A stretch of 64,000 bases of DNA from an uncultured Lachnoanaerobaculum sp. (lineage in GTDB: Bacteria > Bacillota > Clostridia > Lachnospirales > Lachnospiraceae): contig CALALP010000044.1 in NCBI GenBank assembly GCA_937925515.1, forward strand, positions 31,091-95,090. The letters run 5' to 3'. Shown here piece after piece: positions 24,387 to 32,318 of this stretch. A program made the translations under genes and the position numbers. The notes beneath the pieces were generated by a model. It did no database searches, was not told where the DNA came from, and saw only the letters and a program-made list of their open reading frames with translations. Positions within the stretch are counted from its first letter, which is position 1; each line of letters opens with the position of its first letter.

Positions 24387-25604
24387 TTATTCAAATCTAA
24401 GTGCCTCAATAGGGTCTTTTGATGCAGCTTTTCTTGCAGGATATAATCCGAAAAACAATCCGACAAATGCTGAAAAGCTTACTGCTATAATGACACTTTC
24501 AGGCTTTATAACTACTGCAGTCTTAGTAATAATACCGACTATACTTACAATAGTTATTGCTAAAAGAGTACCGATAAGTCCTCCAACTCCTGAAAGGGCG
24601 GCAGATTCTATAAGAAATTGTTGCAATATATCTCCGGTAGTTGCTCCAAGTGCCTTTCTAATTCCTATTTCTTTTGTTCTTTCAGTAACTGAAACTAACA
24701 TTATATTCATAATTCCAATTCCACCAACTACTAAAGAAATACCTGCGATTGAACCAAGCACCAGTGAAAGTGTTCTCAAAAGTCCGTCTAACTGTCTAAA
24801 CTGATCTTGTGCAGTTTGGAAGAAATAATCATTTTCTCCTCTATTTTTAAGACGAAGTATATAAGTTTTAAGTTCACTTGCAAATGCCTGTATTTGAGGT
24901 TCAGTCATTTTAGGATTTGCAAATAATCTAATCGCAGAAACCCCATTATGTGATGCCTTAAACAATGACAATGGAATATAAATTGTTCCTGTTTCTCCTG
25001 TTTGCCCCATAAGTGCCTTTTGTAATGGAGAAACATTCTCTTTGTAAATACCTACTATTGTAAATTCCTTACTTTCACCATTTAATACAGCTCTAAATGT
25101 TCTACCGACAGCATTTTCATTTCCAAAAAATTTCTTTGCATCTTCCTGTCTTAAAACTGCAACAGTTGAACTATTTTGTACATCAGCTTGTGAAAGAAAT
25201 TTTCCATGTACCATACTTATTGTAGGCTGCAAACTTGCATATTTATAGTCTACTCCATTAAATAAAACTTTTTTTGTTTTAAGTGTAGTCTTCATCTCCA
25301 GTGTAGCAGCATCTAAATAATCTACATAAGCTAACTTATTTGGAAACGCCTCATAAAGCTTTTCTACATCATCAGAAGTAAAAAGATCACTATCTCTTGC
25401 TTCTTCCATAGCCATACTTACATACATCTGACTAAGACCAACACTTGAAAATAAGTCGGCAAACATCTTTCTAACACTATCTCCCAAAGCTGAAACCATT
25501 ATTACAGCACCTATTCCAATGATGATACCAAGCATTGTAAGAAATGACCTCATCTTATTTGAGTAAAGTGAGGAAAGAGCCATTTTTATATTTTCGCCTA
25601 TCAT
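24387..25604 (-). CDS. MacB-type ABC transporter permease (FtsX/MacB_PCD)
   Basis: A 405-residue permease. The N-terminal helix with SFLTMLGIIIGIGAVIMVSA precedes a large extracellular domain (MacB periplasmic core-like), then three C-terminal helices with VGGIGIMNIMLVSVTERTKE and GIRKALGATTGDILQQFLIE. Such proteins work as mechanotransducing exporters of peptides, antibiotics or lipoproteins. It overlaps the ATPase gene by 4 nt; with the upstream HlyD-like adaptor it forms a complete three-part system. Substrate unknown. Confidence 0.9.
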   Translation of the reverse strand: MIGENIKMALSSLYSNKMRSFLTMLGIIIGIGAVIMVSALGDSVRKMFADLFSSVGLSQMYVSMAMEEARDSDLFTSDDVEKLYEAFPNKLAYVDYLDAATLEMKTTLKTKKVLFNGVDYKYASLQPTISMVHGKFLSQADVQNSSTVAVLRQEDAKKFFGNENAVGRTFRAVLNGESKEFTIVGIYKENVSPLQKALMGQTGETGTIYIPLSLFKASHNGVSAIRLFANPKMTEPQIQAFASELKTYILRLKNRGENDYFFQTAQDQFRQLDGLLRTLSLVLGSIAGISLVVGGIGIMNIMLVSVTERTKEIGIRKALGATTGDILQQFLIESAALSGVGGLIGTLLAITIVSIVGIITKTAVVIKPESVIIAVSFSAFVGLFFGLYPARKAASKDPIEALRFE

Positions 25605-26425
25605 AGACTACCTCCTATTGGTGTAGGATTTTCATTAATTTTATCTGAAATAAGCATTCCGTCACTAAAAGTTAATATTCTATGTGTGTATTCTGCTATA
25701 TTATCTTCATGTGTAACCACTACAACCGTATTACCTTGTTGATTTAACTTTGCAAATAATTCCATAATATCTATTGAAGATTTTGAGTCCAAGTTTCCGG
25801 TAGGCTCATCGGCAAGTATTAGAGGTGGTCTATTGGTAAGTGCTCTTGCTATTGCCACTCTTTGCCTTTGACCTCCTGAAAGCTCATTTGGTTCATGTTC
25901 GGTCCTGGAAGATAAGCCAACCATTTCAAGTAATTCCAATGCTCTTTCTCTCCTTTTTGCAGGTGCAACCTTTGCATAAGTCATAGGAATTTCTACATTT
26001 CTTAATACACTCATTCTACTTATAAGATTAAATGACTGAAACACAAATCCTAATTTTTGATTACGAATTTTACTTAATTCATTATCACTCATCTGTGCAA
26101 CATCAACTCCATCCAAATAATAACTTCCTAAGGTAGGTCTATCAAGACAACCTAAAATATTTAAAAGAGTAGATTTTCCTGAACCGGAGTGTCCCATTAT
26201 AGCTACAAATTCTCCCTGTCTTATAGTAGCATTTATCTTATTTAGTCCAAGAACTTTTAATGCACCTGTATCATATATCTTAACTAGATTTTCAAGTCTT
26301 ATAATTTCTTTTTTATCATCATTATTAATACTTCTATTTATGGGCTTTTCAAATTCTTTAGCTAAATTACCCTCTATATTTTCTATTAATTCATTTTCTG
26401 TATTACTAATTTTCTCACTTGTCAT
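25601..26425 (-). CDS. MacB-type ABC transporter ATP-binding protein
   Basis: A 274-residue ATPase with Walker A GHSGSGKSTLLN, Q-loop FVFQSFNLI, signature ELSGGQRQRVAIARAL, Walker B LILADEPTGNLD and the H-loop VVVTHE, all of the LolD/MacB class. A polar N-terminal extension of about 40 residues (rich in N, E, K) precedes the usual IIRLENLVKIYDTG start; a shorter start is not better supported. Same transcript as the adaptor and permease. Confidence 0.92.
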   Translation of the reverse strand: MTSEKISNTENELIENIEGNLAKEFEKPINRSINNDDKKEIIRLENLVKIYDTGALKVLGLNKINATIRQGEFVAIMGHSGSGKSTLLNILGCLDRPTLGSYYLDGVDVAQMSDNELSKIRNQKLGFVFQSFNLISRMSVLRNVEIPMTYAKVAPAKRRERALELLEMVGLSSRTEHEPNELSGGQRQRVAIARALTNRPPLILADEPTGNLDSKSSIDIMELFAKLNQQGNTVVVVTHEDNIAEYTHRILTFSDGMLISDKINENPTPIGGSL

Positions 26426-26433
26426 ATTACCAC

Positions 26434-27828
26434 CTATTTAACAGGAACAACAATAGCCTTGTCAGGAGAAACAACACTTTCAACTACTTCGTCTTCACTT
26501 ACAGAAGTCATTACAGTTTGTCCCTCTGTCAAGCTGGAATCATAAGAAGTTACAAACTTAACATTAGACTCATCTATACCCTCAGGAATACTTTTTAACT
26601 GAGTCATTGTACTGTTTTCAATTCCTGTTTCTACCGGCTTTATAGTAACTTTCTCTGTTCCGTCAGGATTTTTAACAATAAATTGCATAATTCTATTACC
26701 TGTGCCGTCATCTCCTATTGCAGATAAAGGTACTAAGTAAGTATCTTTTGCACTGTTAATTAAAATATTTGCTTTTGCTGTAATTCCTGAAATAAGTTTT
26801 GTATCCTTATCTAATATTTTTACCTTTACAGGAATAACTCTTTCTCCACTGCCACCCTCTTTATTTTGACCGGTAGGGCTTATTGATATAATTTCACCTT
26901 TTACAGACTTACCCTCTCCAAGTATATCAGCAGTTATTGTAACAGGTAAACCAACAGAAATCTTTCCTATATTAAACTCACTTACTAAAAGTTTCATTTG
27001 AAGTTCGTCTAAATTCTCAATAGTTATAAGTGGACTTTTATCTTCTACTGTATCAGCAAACTGTCCAACTTTAGTATTTACTCTTGTTACAGTACCTGTA
27101 ATTGGTGCTATAAGAGTTGTATTTTTCATCTGATCAGTTAAGCTGTCAACTTCTCTTTTTGAATTAGCTATATCAATGTCATAGCTTGAGTCTGCTGAAA
27201 CTTTCCCATTTTTTACATTAAATGCAGATACTGCTATTTGTGCATTTTTTAATGTAGCCTGTGCCTGATCTAAATCAGTTTGAGGTGCAGCACCATTTGC
27301 CACAAGTTCTGCAACACGATTATAATTCTTTTGTGCTGCCTCAAGTTCAGCCGCCGCCTTTGCATAAGAATTTCTATCATTCTTTATTTTCTCGGATTTT
27401 TGAGCAACCTTTAAATCATAGTTACCTTTAGCATTATCAATATTTTTTTGAATAGTTTCAGGATCTATCTTTGCAAGAACTGTTACACCTTTTTCAACCC
27501 TATCTCCCTCTTTTACAAGAAGTTCTGTAATTTTAGCATGTAGTCCTGATGTAATGTCTACACTGTCAGTTCCCTCAATAGGACCATTGACTGTAAGTGT
27601 TTCATCAATGTCGCCCTTAGTAATCTTTGATGCCTCCACCATTGGGGCTTTTGGACCTTTTGGCATTAAGAAATTTGAATAAGCAAAATACCCGGCAACT
27701 CCTAAAACTAAAACTCCAAGTATTATAAAGCCTTTCTTTTTTGATTTTTTCTTAGCAGGTTTTATAGACTGGGTAGAATTAAGCATAGAATTAATTTGAC
27801 TATCCAAATTTTTGTTATCGTTATTCAT
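26434..27828 (-). CDS. HlyD/MacA-type membrane fusion (adaptor) protein
   Basis: A 464-residue adaptor with one N-terminal membrane helix (GFIILGVLVLGVAGYFAYS), a barrel-sandwich half-domain (LTVNGPIEGTDSVDITSG), a long coiled-coil hairpin (about residues 130-225, rich in A, E, K, Q), the second half TLIAPITGTVTRVNTKVGQF, and a beta-barrel (KISVGLPVTITADI). In Gram-positives these adaptors pair with MacB-like ABC exporters. First gene of the three-gene unit; GGAGG lies before its ATG. Confidence 0.9.
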   Translation of the reverse strand: MNNDNKNLDSQINSMLNSTQSIKPAKKKSKKKGFIILGVLVLGVAGYFAYSNFLMPKGPKAPMVEASKITKGDIDETLTVNGPIEGTDSVDITSGLHAKITELLVKEGDRVEKGVTVLAKIDPETIQKNIDNAKGNYDLKVAQKSEKIKNDRNSYAKAAAELEAAQKNYNRVAELVANGAAPQTDLDQAQATLKNAQIAVSAFNVKNGKVSADSSYDIDIANSKREVDSLTDQMKNTTLIAPITGTVTRVNTKVGQFADTVEDKSPLITIENLDELQMKLLVSEFNIGKISVGLPVTITADILGEGKSVKGEIISISPTGQNKEGGSGERVIPVKVKILDKDTKLISGITAKANILINSAKDTYLVPLSAIGDDGTGNRIMQFIVKNPDGTEKVTIKPVETGIENSTMTQLKSIPEGIDESNVKFVTSYDSSLTEGQTVMTSVSEDEVVESVVSPDKAIVVPVK

Positions 27829-27849
27829 AAATGACCTCCATAATAAAGT

Positions 27850-27874
27850 GTTATCTCATACTTAAGTTATCTCA
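27850..27874 (-). promoter_or_regulatory. Paired 9-bp direct repeats upstream of the exporter operon
   Basis: GTTATCTCA occurs twice, 16 bp apart (27850 and 27866), about 20-45 nt before the adaptor start, with a palindromic ACTTAAGT in between and again near 27930. It could be a site for a regulator bound side by side; nothing in the window identifies that regulator. Confidence 0.35.
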
Positions 27875-28081
27875 AATACGCAAATGTATCCTTTTTAACT
27901 TAACTTTTGTAAAATTCTAATTGTTTTCAGACTTAAGTTTTGAATCGAACACTATTTTCTTTTACGATAATACTACATGCTAAAACCAAACTCAATAAAA
28001 TCTTTTCTAAAGAGTTTCTAAATGTAATATAGGTTAGAGCTAAAATGACTTTAGAAATAATTTTAGTTTTAATACTAATTG

Positions 28082-28090
28082 TGTTATACT
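28082..28090 (+). promoter_or_regulatory. Extended -10 promoter for aroQ
   Basis: TGTTATACT (TGn-TATACT) lies about 31 nt before the aroQ ATG at 28122; the -35 region is weak, as is usual for extended -10 promoters. Confidence 0.5.
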
Positions 28091-28121
28091 GTTGAAAATG
28101 TTTGTTTTAGAAAGGCAAAAA

Positions 28122-28550
28122 ATGAAAATATTAATTATAAATGGAGCTAATCTAAATTTTTTAGGCTTGCGAGATACTTCTCAGTATGGTAAGAATACTT
28201 ATACTGATTTAATAGATAGGTTAAGAGATTATTCTAAGAAAAGAAATTTTGAAATAGAGTTTTTTCAGAGTAATGCTGAGGGCGAGATTATAGATAGACT
28301 TCAAAGGGCTTATTATGAAAATGTATCAGGGATAGTCATTAATCCGGCAGCATTTACACATTATTCCTATGCTATAAGAGATACCCTTGAAATTTTAACT
28401 TGCAAAAAAGTAGAAGTTCATATTTCAAACATATACAAAAGAGAGAAATTTAGGCAAACTTCAGTAACTGCCCCTGTATGCGACGGTCAGATTTCAGGGC
28501 TTGGAATAAGGGGATATGAACTTGCAATAGAGTTTATATTAAGTTCTTAG
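28122..28550 (+). CDS. aroQ: Type II 3-dehydroquinate dehydratase
   Basis: A 142-residue type II dehydroquinase of the shikimate pathway. ILIINGANLNFLGLRDTSQY carries the catalytic Arg and Tyr; INPAAFTHYSYAIRD and VEVHISNIYKREKFR hold substrate-binding residues, and RGYELAIEF ends it. The ATG at 28122 has AAAGG upstream; earlier in-frame TTG/ATG codons at 28092/28098 lack a site and fall at the promoter. It stands alone on the plus strand, away from other aro genes. Confidence 0.95.
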   Translation: MKILIINGANLNFLGLRDTSQYGKNTYTDLIDRLRDYSKKRNFEIEFFQSNAEGEIIDRLQRAYYENVSGIVINPAAFTHYSYAIRDTLEILTCKKVEVHISNIYKREKFRQTSVTAPVCDGQISGLGIRGYELAIEFILSS

Positions 28551-28563
28551 GCTTTTTTTAATA

Positions 28564-28700
28564 GGTGTTGTAAATAGATTTCCAAATATAAAGTTACATA
28601 TCACTATTTAATTATGGGGTTTTCCTCGCCGTCGGCGAGTAAAACCCCCTATAAAAAAGTCCTTAAATTAGCAAATATAATTTTCTCTGTTTCATATACT
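28564..28700. repeat. Truncated MITE-like element R3 at the 3' end of the HipA-like gene
   Basis: In reverse orientation it matches R1/R2: the stretch GCAAATATAATTTTCTCTGT (28671-28690) is the complement of part of R2, and AGGTGTTGTAAAT (28563-28575) resembles the terminal repeat. The central hairpin differs from that in R1/R2. The other terminal repeat is missing; the element runs into the last codons of the kinase gene. Confidence 0.55.
28616..28648. terminator. GC-rich hairpin P2 between convergent aroQ and the HipA-like gene
   Basis: Arms GGGGTTTT-CTCGCCG and CGGCGAG-AAAACCCC, one internal C/T mismatch and one centre base. It separates two converging genes, so it could end both. It shares the CTCGCC/GGCGAG core with P1 and P3. 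Confidence 0.55.
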
Positions 28701-29558
28701 TTCAAGAGCCTTATCTATAATCTTTTCTTTTCTGTTTTTAATCATAGTTTTTAAAAATGTTTTATGCAGTGAAGTTATATATGGCGTATTCTCGATTATC
28801 TCATCAACTTTCTTTAAATCAATTCTACTTCCTATTTTTTTTAAAGCCTCTAAACATTTCGGAATTTTTGTTGTAGTAAGAAACTTAAAGTAATTAATTT
28901 TTTTATCATTTTCTTTTATTGCCGAATTTGGAAACACATATATACGCTCATCAATTTCCTTTTCAGAAGATAAAACTTTCTCCATTCCTTTTTCATCTAA
29001 CTGAGGATACAAACAAGAACCACAATCGTATACAGGAGCTAATTTTACTTTTCCCTCATTCTCATTTACTAAAAAACCCCAATTTCCATTATGTCTATCA
29101 AAATTTCCAAGTAGACTATCTCCAATAAACATATCCCAAAAAAAAGTTTCTAATTTTTCCGGTGGTACTATTTGTTGTTCTGTTATTGTAGAAAGAATTT
29201 CCTCAAGCTCTGTACCATAGCCGTTCCTTGAGCTTTCTATAATTGTGTTTTTCAAAGAGGCAAAGTCTTTAAGTACGTATCCACCAACAGCAAAATCTTT
29301 GCAAGCAACTGCTATCTTATCACCATACACTCCTAATATTGTTTTTTGTGTTTCTATTCCTAGGCTACTGAAAATATTACAAGCAACATATTCACTTATA
29401 CAACTATTTGTATAGCTTAATATTTCATTTTTAATTGTCTTAGGTGGAAACTTTAACATATAATTTTCGCCATTATAAATAATTCCTATCTTATTCCCAT
29501 TTGCACCACCATATAAACGAAACTTATTTATTTTTAATTTTGTAAAATCAATATTCAT
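28692..29558 (-). CDS. HipA-like (CtkA-type) serine/threonine kinase
   Basis: A 288-residue protein with the HipA C-terminal kinase layout: a Gly-rich loop region (FRLYGGANGNKIGIIYNG), Lys36 in YMLKFPP, the catalytic loop GNFDRHNGNWGFL (Asp154, Asn159) and the metal motif PVYDCGSC (Asp178). It lacks the N-terminal HipA extension of about 100 residues, like the short CtkA kinases. A 68-residue protein is encoded 7 nt upstream, so the pair may be a toxin-antitoxin or phosphosignalling module. Target unknown. The gene end borders a repeat element. Confidence 0.8.
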   Translation of the reverse strand: MNIDFTKLKINKFRLYGGANGNKIGIIYNGENYMLKFPPKTIKNEILSYTNSCISEYVACNIFSSLGIETQKTILGVYGDKIAVACKDFAVGGYVLKDFASLKNTIIESSRNGYGTELEEILSTITEQQIVPPEKLETFFWDMFIGDSLLGNFDRHNGNWGFLVNENEGKVKLAPVYDCGSCLYPQLDEKGMEKVLSSEKEIDERIYVFPNSAIKENDKKINYFKFLTTTKIPKCLEALKKIGSRIDLKKVDEIIENTPYITSLHKTFLKTMIKNRKEKIIDKALESI

Positions 29559-29565
29559 AGCCCAC

Positions 29566-29772
29566 CTATAACCCTAAATACTTACGTCTAAGGTACTTTG
29601 CCTGTTCCTCTGTTATCTCTTTGCCATACATTGCCGTGTTTATAGAACCGTAGACTTCGCCCCATAAACAATCAAGTACAGAGGAATTTTCCTTTTCTCC
29701 CTTTACATAAGCCTCTATATCATCTCGTAAAAATCTTGGTAAATCAATTTCCATTAATTCATCTTCACTCAT
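29566..29772 (-). CDS. Small protein paired with the HipA-like kinase, possible antitoxin
   Basis: A 68-residue acidic protein from ATG 29772, with AAGGAGGG 8 nt upstream; the longer frame from 29808 overlaps citC and has no site. The sequence MSEDELMEIDLPRFLRDDIE then ITEEQAKYLRRKYLGL shows no recognised domain and no obvious DNA-binding motif. Its position directly before the kinase suggests a partner. A regulatory or antitoxin role is inferred only from the arrangement. Confidence 0.7.
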   Translation of the reverse strand: MSEDELMEIDLPRFLRDDIEAYVKGEKENSSVLDCLWGEVYGSINTAMYGKEITEEQAKYLRRKYLGL

Positions 29773-29791
29773 AATCAAATCCCTCCTTAAC

Positions 29792-30832
29792 TTAGTAGTG
29801 CCATACATTTTGAGTATTTACTATTTTTTCAACTAACTTTTCTGCATTTTCACTTAAAAAATACTTATAAGTAGACTTTGGTACAAGTTTTTTCAATTTA
29901 TCAAAATCCCTATTTTTTATACATTCCCTTGCAAAGGACGCACTTACCATAAAGCCCTCTACCTGCTTTCTAGGTATAATTTTACAATTTAAATTTTCTG
30001 ATATAACCTTATTGTAAATGTTGGTTACCTTACTAAACGGCTCATCTCCCAAGTATCTACATTCAATATTTAAATATTCACTCACTTTCTTAAAAATCTT
30101 AGTATCCAAAGCTGCCTGTGTATATATAACCTTTTCAGTGTCCTTTAGAAAATAACTCGGAAATGTAGCACTACTTACAATATAATTATCAGTATCATGA
30201 TAAATAATATTTTGTAAATGCCTTGTTCCCTCTATTACAAGCTTTTTTCTTACCTCAAAAGGAATAATACTTATATCTTCTTTCACAATAAAAAGATGTA
30301 ATAAATCATTGTTTTGTATTGCCTGTTCCACTAAATACAAATGTCCCAAAGTAAATGGGTTTGCGTTCATTATTATAGCATTAGAATACTCATCTTTTTT
30401 TATTTTTTTCTGCTCGTTTGTTTCTTGTTTTAACTTCTCAAGATAAGAACTAAAGCCATTTTTTTTATTTTCAAGAAAAACTAAATCATCTCCCACTCTA
30501 GCAATTTCATAAAAACCTAAGTCCTCAAAAAATTTAGAAGTGTTTACTTTTGTATATATAAATAAATGTAAATTGCCTCTATTAAACTGATATTCTATAA
30601 GATGAGAAATCAACAAATTGAGTATGCCCTGTCCTTGATACTTACTGTCCACGGCAACACATCTAAGAGTGTTCCTAAAGCAACTCCCTGTTGCCATTAT
30701 ATTATAATCTTCATCACATACAGCACATATATAATCTAAATTGGAATCCCTTTCTAAGCCCTCTCTTTTTAATAACTCATCAACCTTTTTAAGTAATATT
30801 TTATCATTTAAACTTATTTCTGATATGAACAT
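29792..30832 (-). CDS. citC: [Citrate (pro-3S)-lyase] ligase CitC
   Basis: A 346-residue protein with an N-terminal GNAT-like domain (VDSKYQGQGILNLLISHLIE) and a C-terminal nucleotidyltransferase domain with IIMNANPFTLGHLYLVEQA and the end FMVSASFARECIKNRDF. CitC acetylates the thiol of the citrate lyase acyl carrier subunit CitD to activate the enzyme. It follows citXG by 18 nt. The lyase subunits CitD, CitE and CitF are not in this window. Confidence 0.93.
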   Translation of the reverse strand: MFISEISLNDKILLKKVDELLKREGLERDSNLDYICAVCDEDYNIMATGSCFRNTLRCVAVDSKYQGQGILNLLISHLIEYQFNRGNLHLFIYTKVNTSKFFEDLGFYEIARVGDDLVFLENKKNGFSSYLEKLKQETNEQKKIKKDEYSNAIIMNANPFTLGHLYLVEQAIQNNDLLHLFIVKEDISIIPFEVRKKLVIEGTRHLQNIIYHDTDNYIVSSATFPSYFLKDTEKVIYTQAALDTKIFKKVSEYLNIECRYLGDEPFSKVTNIYNKVISENLNCKIIPRKQVEGFMVSASFARECIKNRDFDKLKKLVPKSTYKYFLSENAEKLVEKIVNTQNVWHY

Positions 30833-30850
30833 ATTCTCTCCACTAAGTTT

Positions 30851-32209
30851 TTAATCCTCTGAAATGAAATAAAGCATATAACACATTGCAAGTAAGTCGG
30901 CACTTCCCCCCGGAGAAAGCCCTCTATTAGTATATTCTATATCAAGTTCTTTTATAGTAGCCATACTTGGATATGGCTCTAGCTCAAGCATTTTTTTTAG
31001 CCTCTTTTTTTCATTAAGAAAGCTTTCATAATCACTTCTTTTTATCATATTTGTATCCATAGTGGCTGAAATGATATTGAGTAGTGCGATACAACCTGCA
31101 TCATTTAAAGACATTCCTCTTTTAATGCAACTTTCAAATTTAGGCATGCCATAATTTAAAACTGACAGATAGCCACCCTCTGCTTGCCCTCTTACCCCAC
31201 TTATACCATATTTTTTATATATTTTCTCTCCGAAAGTACCTTTTTTAACTTCATCACTTGAATTTTTAAGTTTATCTTCAAGTTCATTTTTCACTATTCC
31301 CTTGGCTATTTTACTACATTCTTTTAATATAAGCTTAAAATCACTCCATTTTTCATATCCCAATCTACCACAAGCCCCACATAATAGACCAAGTGAAAAA
31401 ATAGCTCCCTTATGTGTATTGACCCCTTTTGTGGCAGCAAACATTGTAAGCTCAGCCCTTTTTCCTAGTTTTTGAAGTTCTCTAAAAAACTCATTATATT
31501 CCATATCTTTAAACTTAAGACTGAAACTTGCGGCTTCAAAAAAATAATTATATAATGACACTGAACTTGAAACAAATGTAAATATATCCATATCACTATG
31601 ACTTTTGCTGCTGTTTCTATCCACAAGCCCTACTTTAGGGGTGGCAAGTGCCTCAAATAGTAAAGCTCTTACTGCCTGACTTGCCAAATAATTAGCATCT
31701 ATTTTTTGGAAACTTTCATTTAAAATTTGATTTGTTTTATCAACTAATTCAGACACACTATGTGTTCTTCTACCTGCACATTCCTTAGCGGCTCTATCAC
31801 ACATTAAACATTTTCTTAAGTGCTTTCTTTCAAGTTTATAGAAATGTGTATCTATCACATCAATATCATATAGTCTACTAAGTTCGTCATAGTCCTCTAG
31901 TTCTACACATATTTTTTTTATAATATTAGCGTCCTCATCTACAACAAAAAAAGCCTCATTTCCTGTAAAATCATTAGTAATTTCTTCATGTAAAATGTCT
32001 ATCTTAGATATTTCCAACTTAAGCTTTAAAGTTTTAATGCCATGCTCAAAACCCCTTAAAATCAGTTTTGAGTTTTTTATCTCTCCTGCAATATTCATTG
32101 TAAAGCTGATAAGTGGCTTATTATATTTACTTATAAGTTTACTTTGCTTTTCTACTCTTAAATCCCTAGCCCTCATCATATCTAATACACTAACTTTCTT
32201 ATTTTCCAT
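30851..32209 (-). CDS. citXG: Fused CitX-CitG: citrate lyase prosthetic-group transferase and synthase
   Basis: A 452-residue fusion. Residues about 1-165 are CitX (apo-citrate lyase phosphoribosyl-dephospho-CoA transferase) with SRLYDIDVID and the Cys/Arg-rich LRKCLMCDRAAKECAGRRTH. Residues about 170-452 are CitG (triphosphoribosyl-dephospho-CoA synthase) with ATPKVGLVDRNSSKSHSDMD and GLSPGGSADLLAMC at the end. Together they make and attach the citrate lyase cofactor. A fused form is known in several bacteria. It is the first gene of citXG-citC with its own promoter. Confidence 0.92.
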   Translation of the reverse strand: MENKKVSVLDMMRARDLRVEKQSKLISKYNKPLISFTMNIAGEIKNSKLILRGFEHGIKTLKLKLEISKIDILHEEITNDFTGNEAFFVVDEDANIIKKICVELEDYDELSRLYDIDVIDTHFYKLERKHLRKCLMCDRAAKECAGRRTHSVSELVDKTNQILNESFQKIDANYLASQAVRALLFEALATPKVGLVDRNSSKSHSDMDIFTFVSSSVSLYNYFFEAASFSLKFKDMEYNEFFRELQKLGKRAELTMFAATKGVNTHKGAIFSLGLLCGACGRLGYEKWSDFKLILKECSKIAKGIVKNELEDKLKNSSDEVKKGTFGEKIYKKYGISGVRGQAEGGYLSVLNYGMPKFESCIKRGMSLNDAGCIALLNIISATMDTNMIKRSDYESFLNEKKRLKKMLELEPYPSMATIKELDIEYTNRGLSPGGSADLLAMCYMLYFISED

Positions 32210-32252
32210 AATCTTTCCCTAAATGATTTGCTTAAGTTTTACTTACATAATT

Positions 32253-32261
32253 ATTATACCA
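32253..32261 (-). promoter_or_regulatory. Extended -10 promoter for citXG-citC
   Basis: Minus-strand TGGTATAAT (TGn-TATAAT), about 44 nt before the citXG ATG. It lies back to back with the promoter of the plus-strand CAP-protein gene. Confidence 0.5.
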
Positions 32262-32277
32262 TACCTTACATTATCTA

Positions 32278-32286
32278 TGTTATAAT
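32278..32286 (+). promoter_or_regulatory. Extended -10 promoter for the CAP-domain gene
   Basis: TGTTATAAT (TGn-TATAAT), about 32 nt before the ATG at 32319; GGAGG follows as ribosome site. Confidence 0.5.
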
Positions 32287-32318
32287 AATTGAGCTATATC
32301 AATTCAATGGAGGACTAT

